In this document: positions 53,293-62,132 of the stretch, piece by piece
Numbering within the stretch: the first letter of the stretch is position 1
Layout of the letters: each line of letters opens with the position of its first letter
Assembly (NCBI RefSeq): GCF_002008365.1
Contig: NZ_MRDL01000046.1
Span: 164,035-228,034, forward strand
Length of the DNA stretch: 64,000 bases
Direction: 5' to 3'
Source: Rhizobium leguminosarum bv. viciae USDA 2370
GTDB lineage: Bacteria; Pseudomonadota; Alphaproteobacteria; Rhizobiales; Rhizobiaceae
The notes under the pieces: model-generated
What the model was told of the DNA's origin: nothing
The model's input: the letters and a program-made list of their open reading frames with translations, nothing else
Databases searched by the model: none
Program-made: the position numbers and the translations under genes

Positions 53293-54507
53293 TCATCCGG
53301 TTTTCCTCGCTGCCGGACCATTTGCCCGCATCAGCGCCATCAGCATCGGTCCGAGCGAAAATTCGCCGCGCTCCGCCCGCCGCGTCAGGTCACGCAGGTA
53401 GCCGCCGGCCGAGTTGATATGTCCGCCCCTTTCCAGAATGCAGGCGATCACCGTGGCGGCGTTTTCCGGCCCCATGACATCGCAGGCCAGCTGATAGGCG
53501 CTGGGGCTGACGCCAAGAGTGGAACGGACGATCACGGCCGCGGCCATCAGATCGCGCCAGCTGCCAATGCCGCCGCCTGCTCCGTAAGCGATGATCTCCG
53601 GGCAAGCCTGCAGCACCATGGCAAGGGGGAAGGATTTCGGCGGCTCCCGCCACGGCTGCGGTTCTTCCTCCGGCTTTGCGCCCTGCTTCGGTTCGAAGCT
53701 TGGTTCAAGTTCAGATATGAGGTGTGAGTTTGAATTATGTATGTGCCGACCGTTTTGGTTATCATTGCCGTCTGTTTTTTCTGTTTTCGACTTCGATTTC
53801 AGCGTCTTGACGATCAATTCCCGGAAAGCTTCGAGATCAGCCAGCAGACTTTCCATCTCGGCAGCCGACGGACGGCGCGGCAGGCTAGCGGAAAGCAGAT
53901 TGAAATGCTTCTGCATCTCGACCCATTCGCCGGCAATTTCCTCTTCCAGCGCGATCTCGATGAGCTTGGTGATATCGCGCCGGCAAAGTGTCAGGCGCTC
54001 CCTCAGGCGCTTCCATTCGAGTCTGGCGGCCATCACCTGAGCCGCCTGCGCCTCGATCTCGCGAGCGCGCACCAGGAGCGGCGCCAGGCTGAAGCCAAAG
54101 GCCTCACCAAGCCCGCCTTCGCCGTTGCGGCGGGCAAAACGTTTCCCGTTCGGGCTATCCCGCCGGATGATCAGGCCCGCTTCCACCAGCATCGCCAGGT
54201 TCCGCCGCAACGTCGTGCCGGCCATGCCGTGCGTGCGAAGCGACAGCTGCTCGTTCGAGGGAAAGACGACGAAACCGTTGGCCTCGGCAATCTCGTTCTT
54301 CGGATAGAAGCTCAACAGCGCGTTGAGAACAGCCAAGGCACGGTCCGATACGCCGACCATGTCCTTTGCTTCGCAGAGTGCACGAAAGATCTTCCACTTG
54401 TCGACCGATGCGTCCGGATCGACCTTGCTGGCGCTTTCCTGGCTTGCCAGCATGCCAAGCGTCATCGATCGCCGCCCGAAGGGCGTCGATACATATTGAG
54501 GCTCCAT
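53293..54507 (-). CDS. repC: plasmid replication initiator RepC
   Basis: 404 residues. RepC is the only replicon protein needed to fire replication; it binds an origin inside its own gene. Features: winged-helix N-terminal domain (RALAVLNALLSFYP, SLRTHGMAGTTLRRNLAMLV), a middle linker (about 240-290) with low GC at DNA level, and a C-terminal domain with GGIGSWRDLMAAAVIVRSTL and GPENAATVIACILERG. The start at ATG 54507 follows AAAGGTGAGGG. It is separated from repB by the ctRNA-containing intergenic region, as in all repABC operons. Confidence 0.97.
   Translation of the reverse strand: MEPQYVSTPFGRRSMTLGMLASQESASKVDPDASVDKWKIFRALCEAKDMVGVSDRALAVLNALLSFYPKNEIAEANGFVVFPSNEQLSLRTHGMAGTTLRRNLAMLVEAGLIIRRDSPNGKRFARRNGEGGLGEAFGFSLAPLLVRAREIEAQAAQVMAARLEWKRLRERLTLCRRDITKLIEIALEEEIAGEWVEMQKHFNLLSASLPRRPSAAEMESLLADLEAFRELIVKTLKSKSKTEKTDGNDNQNGRHIHNSNSHLISELEPSFEPKQGAKPEEEPQPWREPPKSFPLAMVLQACPEIIAYGAGGGIGSWRDLMAAAVIVRSTLGVSPSAYQLACDVMGPENAATVIACILERGGHINSAGGYLRDLTRRAERGEFSLGPMLMALMRANGPAARKTG
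53701..53800. other. AT-rich segment of repC, putative origin of replication
   Basis: Within repC the region 53701-53800 is markedly lower in GC than the flanks (runs such as GAATTATGTATG, GTTTTGGTTATCATTG, TGTTTTTTCTGTTTTCG). In repABC plasmids studied (for example R. etli p42d) the origin is a low-GC stretch in the middle of repC. The encoded protein part is a polar linker, consistent with DNA rather than protein constraint. Confidence 0.55.
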
Positions 54508-54566
54508 GTCCCTCACCTTTTCTCAAGGCAAAAGAAAGCTACCACCCAAAAGGATGCCGAAGATGC

Positions 54567-54595
54567 TTGACAGTGATTCGAGGAAGTGCGATTCT
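54567..54595 (+). promoter_or_regulatory. promoter of the repABC antisense RNA
   Basis: TTGACA (54567-54572), 17-bp spacer, GATTCT (54590-54595). It points toward repB, opposite to the operon, 25 bases before the presumed ctRNA 5' end. Confidence 0.6.
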
Positions 54596-54601
54596 CAGAT
54601 T

Positions 54602-54651
54602 GTCCAGATATGAGAAAGGCTTCCGCGACGGCAACGTTCGGAGGCTTTTTT
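54602..54651 (+). ncRNA. repABC counter-transcribed RNA (incompatibility RNA)
   Basis: On the strand opposite to repABC in the repB-repC gap, a short RNA of about 50 nt can be drawn from the TTGACA promoter. It ends in a hairpin GCTTCCG...CGGAGGC (54619-54645) with an inner GACG/CGTT stem and GCAA loop, then TTTTTT at 54646-54651, a Rho-independent terminator. Position, size and structure match ctRNAs that pair with the repC leader and limit its expression. Exact 5' end inferred. Confidence 0.8.
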
Positions 54652-54661
54652 CTTTTGCGGC

Positions 54662-55657
54662 CTATTCTCCTGCTTGCAATTTGCCGGCCCGATAGGCTTC
54701 GTAAAGCTCATCGAGACGGCGTGAAATGTAAGCGCCGAAATCCGGCGCATCGCCGGTCTTCAACGCGATCGTGAAGGAATTGCCGGCGCTCTTGATTCGG
54801 CCGGCAATTTTGCCGCCGCTCTTCGGCTTCCAGTCAAATTCCGTGGTTTCGGGCTTCGCTTCTTTCTTGGCGAGCTCGGCAACCAAAAGCTCGAAACGGC
54901 GGTCGCTCTCTTCCGCCAGGAAACTTCCCGAAGCAATGAGCTTGGCAAGCCGCGCGGCCGTCATCCCGTTCCAGTCCTGGGCAAGCGCCATCCATCTGCG
55001 TCGCCCAATGCCAGGCGCGGCCCCGACCGACCTGACGATTTCGGCAGGAATAGCCTTTGCGACGGATATCAGCTTCGAAAGCTCCGTCTTATCCGTCGAC
55101 AGCGCTTTCATGATGACGGGACGCTCAAAACCCTTCAGCTCGAGATTGAGGGCAAAGACCGCGCGCTCGATATAAGAAAGGTTCCGACGCGCCGAATTCT
55201 CAATGCCCTGCGCGATGACGACATCGGTATCGTCAAGCTTGCGGACGATCGCTTGCACCTTGAGCCCGAGCAGCTTGACCGCCTGCAGGCGGCGATGGCC
55301 GTAGGCGATCTGGAAGCGATCCTGATCATTGGGATGGCGGCGAACGAGGATCGGCACTTCCTGGCCGTTCTCAGCAATCGAGCGCACAAGCTCGTCCTCT
55401 ATATCGAGCGGCTGGTCAGCAAGGCGGTCGCGGACGAAGGAGGAATCGATCAAATCAGGATCGAGTTCGACGATGCGTTCACCGGAGAGCAAGGCCTCCT
55501 GCATCGCCCTGCTCTCTTCCTCCATGCGGCCAAGGGTCAGTGCCATCGTCCGAACCGGCCCGGCCGATCCGCGCGAAGATGGCTCCTCGTAGTTGGCCGC
55601 GGCCAACTCCTGCGCCGTATCGTCAAAAAGACCTTTCAGGCGATCGCGTCTGCTCAT
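54662..55657 (-). CDS. repB: plasmid partitioning protein RepB (ParB-like)
   Basis: 331 residues. ParB-type core: VPILVRRHPNDQDRFQIAYG, HRRLQAVKLLG (the GxRRxxA-like CTP-binding region), QGIENSARRNLSYIERAVFA, then the HTH that reads parS (SKLISVAKAIP, FLAEESDRRFELLVAELA). It binds the two parS sites and, with RepA, segregates the replicon. Its ATG overlaps the repA stop (ATGA). One parS is inside its own 5' coding region. Confidence 0.97.
   Translation of the reverse strand: MSRRDRLKGLFDDTAQELAAANYEEPSSRGSAGPVRTMALTLGRMEEESRAMQEALLSGERIVELDPDLIDSSFVRDRLADQPLDIEDELVRSIAENGQEVPILVRRHPNDQDRFQIAYGHRRLQAVKLLGLKVQAIVRKLDDTDVVIAQGIENSARRNLSYIERAVFALNLELKGFERPVIMKALSTDKTELSKLISVAKAIPAEIVRSVGAAPGIGRRRWMALAQDWNGMTAARLAKLIASGSFLAEESDRRFELLVAELAKKEAKPETTEFDWKPKSGGKIAGRIKSAGNSFTIALKTGDAPDFGAYISRRLDELYEAYRAGKLQAGE
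55592..55607. promoter_or_regulatory. parS site 1
   Basis: Perfect 16-bp palindrome GTTGGCCGCGGCCAAC fitting the repABC parS consensus GTT-N4-GC-N4-AAC. It lies within the 5' part of repB. Confidence 0.9.
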
Positions 55658-56850
55658 GTACGGCCCCAGGCTTTGTGAACACCGGCGAGAACCTCGCTGT
55701 TGGCGGCATTGACCGATTCCAACGCCCGGTCATAGGTCGAGCGGCGCACCTGCCCTTTCTCGATCTCGTAGAGCGTCTGCTTGGTCAGACCGACATCGGC
55801 GATTGCTGTCGATTTGAGAATGGTCGCCGTCAACACGTCATCACTGAAAAGACTGCGCAGCAGCGCAACGATCTGCGACTGCGGCGCATCGAAGGGTTCG
55901 TGACGAGTGACGACATATTTGATGAAGTCATGCTGCAGGTCGCCGCCGGCCTTGCGTACGACGGAAAGCAGATCCGAAGTCATCAGCAGGAACTGCGACA
56001 TGGAAGCGACATCGACCATCTGCGGATGGATGGTGATGAGCAGCGATGTTGCGGCGCAAACGGCGCCAAGCGTGAGGTAACCGAGCTGCGGCGGGCAGTC
56101 GATCACCACGATGTCGTAATCGGCCTCTACCTCGGCAATGGCAACACCAACGCGACGGAAGAACAGCTCGCCCGGCCGCTGCCGATCGTTCAGTGCCCGT
56201 GGCGTTTCGTGCTCGAACTCCATCAGCTCGAGATTGCCCGGCACCAGATCCAGTCCGTCGAAATAGGTCTTGCGGACGATCTCCTTCAGCGCCTTGCGGC
56301 CCTCATCGTAACGAATTGCGCCATAGAGCGTATCGCCCTCGGAAAGATCGAATTCGGGCTGAACGCCGAGCATTGAGGAAAGCGAAGCCTGCGGATCGAG
56401 ATCGATCGCAAGCACCCGGTAACCCGCCAGCGCCAGATACTGCGCCAGATAGAGCGTCGTCGTTGTTTTGGCCGAGCCGCCCTTGAAATTGGTCACGGCA
56501 ACCGTCTGCAGCTTTTCGCCAGGACGGCGCCACGGCTGATAGGTCAGCGCGTCCTTCGGCTTGAGCTTCGCCATATACTGGCGCAATTCGTTGATCTGGC
56601 CGAGTGTGTAGGAACGCCGGCCATTCTGGGCAAGATCCGGCTGCGGTCCCTTGCCATCCAGTGAAAGCTGGCGAAGATAGCCGTCGGAGACGCCGATCAT
56701 CTGGGCAGCCTCGCCGGAGGAGAATGTTCGTAGCGTCTTTTGCGAGAGCGGCGGAAACAGCTTGTCACGGAGGAGCTTCAGTTGCCGCGAAAGCTGGTTC
56801 GCATGCCGCTCGATCCGTACATCTGTCGTCGATACGCTAATGTTGTCCAA
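55654..56850 (-). CDS. repA: plasmid partitioning protein RepA (ParA-like ATPase)
   Basis: 398 residues. N-terminal winged-helix (FSSGEAAQMIGVSDGYLRQL) that represses its own promoter, then the ParA ATPase domain: deviant Walker A NFKGGSAKTTTTLYLA, DLDPQASLSSML, VIDCPPQLGYLTLGA (Walker B). RepA segregates the plasmid and represses the operon, helped by RepB. Start uncertain: TTG 56850 (with AAGGA 9 bases upstream) or TTG 56859; no ATG fits. First gene of repABC. Confidence 0.95.
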   Translation of the reverse strand: MDNISVSTTDVRIERHANQLSRQLKLLRDKLFPPLSQKTLRTFSSGEAAQMIGVSDGYLRQLSLDGKGPQPDLAQNGRRSYTLGQINELRQYMAKLKPKDALTYQPWRRPGEKLQTVAVTNFKGGSAKTTTTLYLAQYLALAGYRVLAIDLDPQASLSSMLGVQPEFDLSEGDTLYGAIRYDEGRKALKEIVRKTYFDGLDLVPGNLELMEFEHETPRALNDRQRPGELFFRRVGVAIAEVEADYDIVVIDCPPQLGYLTLGAVCAATSLLITIHPQMVDVASMSQFLLMTSDLLSVVRKAGGDLQHDFIKYVVTRHEPFDAPQSQIVALLRSLFSDDVLTATILKSTAIADVGLTKQTLYEIEKGQVRRSTYDRALESVNAANSEVLAGVHKAWGRT

Positions 56851-56967
56851 AACACCCAATCCTTTTCGATGCGCTTTTCTGTCAACATAGCGTCAAAAAG
56901 CGTATCAAAAGTGACACGATTCGGGATTTGCAGCAACAATAGGGCTAAGCCGCTATCCACAGGCCCG

Positions 56968-56983
56968 GTTGGCCGCGGCCAAC
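56968..56983. promoter_or_regulatory. parS site 2
   Basis: Second copy of GTTGGCCGCGGCCAAC, identical to parS site 1, lying between repA and cobF, about 1.4 kb away from the first. Having one site upstream of repA and one in repB is within known repABC variation. Confidence 0.9.
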
Positions 56984-57053
56984 TCATCGTTCAGCCCTTG
57001 CGACGTCCAAGCTTTTTCGGCATGACCGCCAGGACTCAACGGGGAGTATCCGC

Positions 57054-57818
57054 TTGAAGCATATCCATATCATCGGCATCGGCACGGGCAACCCGGAGCA
57101 CCTGACCATACAGGCCATCAACGCAATGAACGCAGCCGACGTGGTCTTCCTGCCGGTCAAGGGCGTCGGCAAGGAAGAGCTCGCCGAAATCCGGCGGGAT
57201 ATCTGCGACCGCTATATCACACGGCCGGCCGGCAGGATTTCAGAGTTCGCGGTGCCGCAAAGGCAGACGGCAGACAAGACCTATGTGCAGAGCGTCGACG
57301 CCTGGCACGGTGAGATCGCCGGCATCTATGCAGAACTGATCTCCGGTCTCCCGGATGATGGCAGCGGCGCCTTTCTCGTCTGGGGCGATCCCAGTCTCTA
57401 CGACAGCACGATCCGCATCATCGAACGCGTGCGGCAGGAAAGCAGCCTGGATTTCGATTACAGCGTCATCCCCGGCATCACCAGCATCCAGGCGCTGGCG
57501 GCCAGCCACAGAATCCCCGTCAACCTCGTCGGCAAACCGATCGAGATCACCACAGGGCGCAGGCTGGCGCAGGATGGACTTCTAACCGACAGCACCGTCG
57601 TCATGCTCGACGGCGAACAGGCTTTTGCGAAGATCAACAATCCCGATGCCGAGATCTTCTGGGGCGCCTATCTCGGAACCAAGGACGAGATCGTTAGATC
57701 AGGACGACTTGGCGACATCGCCACCGACATTCTGACGCTCAGGACCGAGGCCAGGCAGCGGCACGGCTGGATCATGGACATCTATCTCCTGCGCAAGGGA
57801 CGGGATTTCGACGATTAA
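57054..57818 (+). CDS. cobF: precorrin-6A synthase (deacetylating)
   Basis: 254 residues. CobF methylates C-1 and removes the C-1 acetate of precorrin-5 in the aerobic route. The tetrapyrrole methyltransferase fold is clear: IIGIGTGNPEHLTIQAI (first SAM loop), AFLVWGDPSLYDST (GDP loop), SVIPGITSIQALAA. Only CobF-type enzymes carry the LPVKGVGKEEL region. TTG start with GGGGAG 8 bases upstream. It is the first cob gene and reads away from repA; no cobalamin riboswitch is visible in the ~200-bp leader. Confidence 0.95.
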   Translation: MKHIHIIGIGTGNPEHLTIQAINAMNAADVVFLPVKGVGKEELAEIRRDICDRYITRPAGRISEFAVPQRQTADKTYVQSVDAWHGEIAGIYAELISGLPDDGSGAFLVWGDPSLYDSTIRIIERVRQESSLDFDYSVIPGITSIQALAASHRIPVNLVGKPIEITTGRRLAQDGLLTDSTVVMLDGEQAFAKINNPDAEIFWGAYLGTKDEIVRSGRLGDIATDILTLRTEARQRHGWIMDIYLLRKGRDFDD

Positions 57819-57891
57819 CCAGTGCGAAGCCTTTCCAGCATGCTTTGCCGGCCCGGCTGCGATGATGTAAGAAGTGGCCAGAGGATCGAGA

Positions 57892-59274
57892 ATGAGCATT
57901 AAGGCCGCAAAGGCGAGCGACAGGACGGGCGAGGCGGATCTGCACGGTCGCCCGGCGGCGACGATGCGTAGACGCGGCGCCTGCCCCGCCCTTGCCGCGC
58001 CGATGGCGACCGGCGATGGTTTGCTGGTGCGGTTGCGGCCGGTTGGCGGCGCGCTGACGCTGTCGCAGTTCGCAAGCCTTGCCCGCTCCGCCGCAGCACA
58101 TGGAAACGGCATTCTCGAAATCACCGCCCGCGGCAATCTGCAGATCCGAGGCCTTCGGGCTGAGACCGTCGGACAGCTCGCTGCCGATATCGATGCCGCC
58201 GGGATCACCGTGCCGGAAGGGCCGGCAATCGAGACATCGCCGCTGCACGGCATCGACCCGGAAGAGATAAGCGATCCGGCCGTGATGGAAATGGCCTTGC
58301 GTGCTACGCTCCACGATCTGTTTGCCTCGCCGCGACTCGCGCCGAAGCTTTCGCTTATCGTCGACGGCGGCGGATCCTTCGGATTGTCAGCACTGTCCGC
58401 CGACATTCGTGTCGTCGCGCAATTCGGCGCGGATTGGCTTGTCGCGATCAATGGCGACGGTGAAACTGCAATGCCAGTCGCGATCGGTCCTGCCGAGGCG
58501 GCGATATCAGCCGTTGGCGAAATTCTGAGCTTGTTGGCGACCCTCGGGCAGGGCAGGCGAGCAAGGGATATCGACGCGACGCTTCTGCGGGCGCGTTTTC
58601 CCGCGATGGATGGCATTCAATTCATTTCGTCTCGCGCGGCAGTCATGCCGCTTGCCGGCTCGCACAGGCTTGACGACGGCAAAATCATACTCGGCGTCAG
58701 GCCGGAATTCGGGCAGATGAGAGCGTCCGATCTGGTCGCTTTGCTTGACCTGGCAAAAGCCCGTGGCGCAACAGCGATCCGGCTTGCGCCCGGTCGCGGT
58801 TTCTTCCTCATCGGGCTTTCCGACGATGCAGTGCTGGCTATGCAGATCGCCGCAGCCAGACATGGCTTCAGCAGCCAGCCTGGCGAGAATACCGAGCATA
58901 TCGCCGCCTGTGCCGGCGCCGGCGCCTGCGGCTCCGCTTTCTACGAGACGCGGACCCTTGCGCGCCGTCTCATTGCCGCAGCACCTGCCCTTTTCGACGG
59001 TTCGCTGACGCTGCATCTATCCGGCTGCGCCAAGGGCTGCGCTCATGCCCGGCCGGCGCTGACCCTGACGGGCTCAGCGGAAGGTTATGGCCTCATCCTC
59101 AATGGGCTTGCGGCGGATCAGCCGGACGAACGGATCGCTGGCGGTCGGATCGATTTCGCTATAGAGAGGCTCGCCCGGTCCATCGAAGACAACAAAGACG
59201 CTGGCGAATCGACCGCCGCCTGCCTTACACGGCTTGGCGCCATCGGCGTTTCGAAGGCGCTGCGACAGGAATAG
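57892..59274 (+). CDS. cobG: precorrin-3B synthase
   Basis: 460 residues, nitrite/sulfite-reductase ferredoxin-like. CobG, the O2-using step that marks the aerobic pathway, makes precorrin-3B. Two halves with LEITARGNLQIRGL and IRLAPGRGFFLIGL, and the 4Fe-4S/siroheme-like cysteines CAGAGAC (Cx5C) and SGCAKGC (Cx3C) near the C-terminus. I start at ATG 57892 with AGAGG upstream. It ends 2 bp before cobH. Confidence 0.95.
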   Translation: MSIKAAKASDRTGEADLHGRPAATMRRRGACPALAAPMATGDGLLVRLRPVGGALTLSQFASLARSAAAHGNGILEITARGNLQIRGLRAETVGQLAADIDAAGITVPEGPAIETSPLHGIDPEEISDPAVMEMALRATLHDLFASPRLAPKLSLIVDGGGSFGLSALSADIRVVAQFGADWLVAINGDGETAMPVAIGPAEAAISAVGEILSLLATLGQGRRARDIDATLLRARFPAMDGIQFISSRAAVMPLAGSHRLDDGKIILGVRPEFGQMRASDLVALLDLAKARGATAIRLAPGRGFFLIGLSDDAVLAMQIAAARHGFSSQPGENTEHIAACAGAGACGSAFYETRTLARRLIAAAPALFDGSLTLHLSGCAKGCAHARPALTLTGSAEGYGLILNGLAADQPDERIAGGRIDFAIERLARSIEDNKDAGESTAACLTRLGAIGVSKALRQE

Positions 59275-59276
59275 GA

Positions 59277-59909
59277 ATGCCAGACTACGATTATATCCGC
59301 AGCGGCGATGCGATCTACGAGCGTTCCTTTGCCATTATCCGTGCCGAGGCCGATCTTTCGCGCTTCACCGACGATCAAGCCGAAATCGCCGTGCGCATGA
59401 TCCATGCCTGCGGGCTGGTCGAGGCAGCGGAACATTTCCTGTTTGCCGCCGATTTCGTCAGCGCTGCGCGCGATGCGCTGAAGGGTGGCGCGCCAATCTT
59501 CTGCGACGCGGAAATGGTGTCCCAGGGCGTCACCCGGGCGCGGCTGCCGGCGCTGAACGAGGTGATCTGCACGATGCGCGATCCCGCGACACCGGAGCTT
59601 GCGCGCGAGACCGGCAATACGCGTTCGGCCGCCGCCATGCATCTCTGGCTCGATCGGCTCGGCGGCAGCGTTGTCGCGATCGGCAATGCGCCGACCGCCC
59701 TCTTCCATCTGCTTGAACTCCTGCGCGACGGCGCCCCAAAACCCGCCGCGATCCTCGGCATGCCTGTGGGCTTCGTCGGCGCGGCGGAATCCAAGGATGC
59801 ATTGGCGGAAAATTCCTACGGCGTACCCTTTGCCATCGTCCGCGGCCGGCTTGGCGGCAGCGCCATGACGGCAGCCGCCATCAATGCATTGGCGAGGCCA
59901 GGCCTATGA
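59277..59909 (+). CDS. cobH: precorrin-8X methylmutase
   Basis: 210 residues. CobH moves the C-11 methyl to C-12, giving hydrogenobyrinate. The catalytic His43 is in RMIHACG; other family sequences are FCDAEMVSQGV, GNAPTALFHLLEL and RGRLGGSAMTAAAIN. It overlaps cobI by ATGA. Confidence 0.96.
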   Translation: MPDYDYIRSGDAIYERSFAIIRAEADLSRFTDDQAEIAVRMIHACGLVEAAEHFLFAADFVSAARDALKGGAPIFCDAEMVSQGVTRARLPALNEVICTMRDPATPELARETGNTRSAAAMHLWLDRLGGSVVAIGNAPTALFHLLELLRDGAPKPAAILGMPVGFVGAAESKDALAENSYGVPFAIVRGRLGGSAMTAAAINALARPGL

Positions 59910-60637
59910 CGACAAGCGGCCGTCTTATCGGCGTCGGCACGGGTCCCGGCGATCCGGAGCTCCTGACCCTCAAAGCCGTGCGCGCCATCGAAGGCGCGGA
60001 TGTGATTGCCTATTTCGCCAAGCAGGGCAGGGGCGGCAACGGCAAGGCGATCGTCGAGCCGCTGCTGAAATCCGGCGTGACGCTGCTGCCGCTCTATTAT
60101 CCGGTGACGACCGAGATCGACAAGAACGACGAACGCTATCAGAGCCTGATCACCCAATTCTACGACCTGTCTGCCAAAGCGGTCGCCGGGCATCTCGATG
60201 CCGGGCTGACCGTCGCCGTTCTCAGCGAAGGCGATCCGCTCTTCTACGGCTCCTATATGCATCTGCATATCAGGCTTTCCCAGCGCTACCCGACGGAAGT
60301 GATCCCCGGCATCAGCGCCATGTCGGGCTGCTGGTCGCTTGCCGGCATGCCGATCGTCCAGGGCGACGACGTGCTTACCGTACTGCCCGGTACGATGGCC
60401 GAGACCGAGCTGACGCGCCGCCTTGCCGATACGCAGGCCGCCGTCATCATGAAGGTCGGCCGCAATCTGCCGAAGATCCGCCGGGCGCTCGCAGCGGCCG
60501 GCCGGCTTGCGGAAGCCGTCTATGTCGAGCGCGGCACCATGGCGAATGCGGCGATGGAAAAGCTTGCCGACAGGACAGACGGCGATGCCCCGTATTTTTC
60601 GCTGGTGCTGGTGCCGGGCTGGGAGGGCAGCCGATGA
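59906..60637 (+). CDS. cobI: precorrin-2 C20-methyltransferase
   Basis: 243 residues, tetrapyrrole methyltransferase. GVGTGPGDPELLTLKAVRAI (SAM loop), AVLSEGDPLFYGSYMHL, and VIPGISAMSGCWSLAGMPI are diagnostic for CobI/CbiL; an oxygen-type pathway makes CobI the right name. Translationally coupled with cobH and cobJ (ATGA overlaps at both ends). Confidence 0.96.
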   Translation: MTTSGRLIGVGTGPGDPELLTLKAVRAIEGADVIAYFAKQGRGGNGKAIVEPLLKSGVTLLPLYYPVTTEIDKNDERYQSLITQFYDLSAKAVAGHLDAGLTVAVLSEGDPLFYGSYMHLHIRLSQRYPTEVIPGISAMSGCWSLAGMPIVQGDDVLTVLPGTMAETELTRRLADTQAAVIMKVGRNLPKIRRALAAAGRLAEAVYVERGTMANAAMEKLADRTDGDAPYFSLVLVPGWEGSR

Positions 60638-61398
60638 GCGGCAGGCTTTTCGTGATCGGCACCGGTCCCGGCAATCCCGAGCAGATGACGCCGGAGGCTT
60701 TGACCGTCGTCGACCAGGCAACGGATTTCTTCGGCTACGGACCCTATCTCGACAGGCTGCAGCTCCGCGACGATCAGCTGCGCCATGCCTCGGACAATCG
60801 CGAGGAGCTCGACAGGGCGGGGGCAGCCCTCGCCATGGCGGCTGACGGCGCGAAAGTCTGCGTCGTCTCCGGCGGCGACCCCGGCGTCTTCGCCATGGCC
60901 GCCGCGGTCTGCGAGGCAATCGAGAACGGGCCGGCCGCCTGGCGCTCGGTCGATCTCACCATTCTGCCCGGCATCACCGCGATGCTGGCAGTGGCGGCAA
61001 GAGCCGGTGCCCCGCTTGGCCACGATTTCTGCGCCATTTCGCTATCTGACAATCTAAAGCCTTGGAATATAATAGAAACCCGCCTTGAACTGGCGGCAAA
61101 AGCGGGTTTCGTCATCGCGCTCTATAATCCGATCAGCCGAGCGCGGCCGTGGCAGCTCGGCGACGCCTTCAAGCTGTTGCGCAACCATCTGCCCCCAGCA
61201 ACGCCGGTTATTTTCGGGCGCGCGGCCGGGCGCCCGGACGAGCGCATCGCCGTCCAGCCGCTGTCGCAGGCAGATGCGTCGATTGCGGATATGGCGACCT
61301 GCATCATCATCGGCTCGGCCGAGACACGCATCGTCACGCGGCCAGGCCGACTGGACCTCGTCTATACGCCGCGTTTCATGGCGGGAGGAAACAGGTGA
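60634..61398 (+). CDS. cobJ: precorrin-3B C17-methyltransferase
   Basis: 254 residues. CobJ methylates C-17 with ring contraction. Motifs: LFVIGTGPGNPEQMTPEALT, FGYGPYLDRL, VVSGGDPGVFAMAA, LPGITAMLAVAARAGAPLGH and CAISLSDNLKPW. The frame is open upstream through cobI to 59884; the true start is ATG 60634 overlapping the cobI stop. Its 3' end overlaps the 3' end of the inverted cobK by 37 bases. Confidence 0.96.
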   Translation: MSGRLFVIGTGPGNPEQMTPEALTVVDQATDFFGYGPYLDRLQLRDDQLRHASDNREELDRAGAALAMAADGAKVCVVSGGDPGVFAMAAAVCEAIENGPAAWRSVDLTILPGITAMLAVAARAGAPLGHDFCAISLSDNLKPWNIIETRLELAAKAGFVIALYNPISRARPWQLGDAFKLLRNHLPPATPVIFGRAAGRPDERIAVQPLSQADASIADMATCIIIGSAETRIVTRPGRLDLVYTPRFMAGGNR

Positions 61399-62132
61399 TC
61401 GATCGCCGCCAGCGCCGCCTCGACAGTTTCGACCGTTTTGACGATCGAGGCCGGAGCGCGCGCCACCATCATCACCTCGATACCGAGCAGGCGGGCTGCC
61501 TCGATCTTCGCATAGGTGGCGGCACCGCCGCTATTCTTGGCGACGATGATGTCGATATCGTGCTGTCTCAGCAGATCGCATTCACCGTCCAGCGTGAACG
61601 GACCCCGATCGAGGATGTACTCGACATTATCAAGCGCAAGCGGCGGTTCGACGGGATCGACGCTGCGAATGAGATAGTGATGCTGCGGCGCGGCTTCCGC
61701 ATGATACGCGCCCTGCCGGCCCGTCGCCAAGAAGACTCGGCGGGGGAGGGGGCCAAGCGCTTCGATGGCAGCCGGAATGCTCTGCACGTCCCGCCATCGA
61801 TCGCCCGGCCGGCGTTGCCATTCGGGACGGCGCAGAGCGATGGCAGCGATACCGCTGGCCTCAGCCGCGAAAGCGGCATTGGCCGAAATGCGCTCGGCGA
61901 AGGGATGCGTGGCGTCGATCAACAGGTCATATCCGCCGGCCTTCAGGAAAGCGGCGAGTGCGGTAGCGCCGCCGAAACCGCCGATACGAACCGGAACAGG
62001 CTGCATGGCCGGTTTTTCGGTGCGTCCGGCAAGCGACAACAAAACATCGCAATCATCACGCGCCGCGAGCGCCTCGGCCAGCAGCCGCGCCTCGCTGGTG
62101 CCGCCGAGGATCAAGATGCGGGGTCGTCCCAT
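61362..62132 (-). CDS. cobK: precorrin-6A reductase
   Basis: 256 residues. CobK/CbiJ family: reduces precorrin-6A with NADPH. ILILGGTSEARLLAEAL (Rossmann), LLIDATHPFA (the catalytic region), VFLATGRQGAYH and IVAKNSGGAATYAKIEAARL are present. It is the only cob gene on the minus strand. Its start codon (62130-62132) shares two bases with the cobL start (62131-62133) in a CATG. A GGAGG lies about 11 bases upstream, inside cobL. The 78 extra N-terminal residues in the longer frame are antisense to cobL and not real. Confidence 0.93.
   Translation of the reverse strand: MGRPRILILGGTSEARLLAEALAARDDCDVLLSLAGRTEKPAMQPVPVRIGGFGGATALAAFLKAGGYDLLIDATHPFAERISANAAFAAEASGIAAIALRRPEWQRRPGDRWRDVQSIPAAIEALGPLPRRVFLATGRQGAYHAEAAPQHHYLIRSVDPVEPPLALDNVEYILDRGPFTLDGECDLLRQHDIDIIVAKNSGGAATYAKIEAARLLGIEVMMVARAPASIVKTVETVEAALAAIDHLFPPAMKRGV

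Noticed and set aside
56860-57053. Possible cobalamin riboswitch before cobF
   Set aside because: No B12-box-like sequence or long structured leader visible in about 200 bp.
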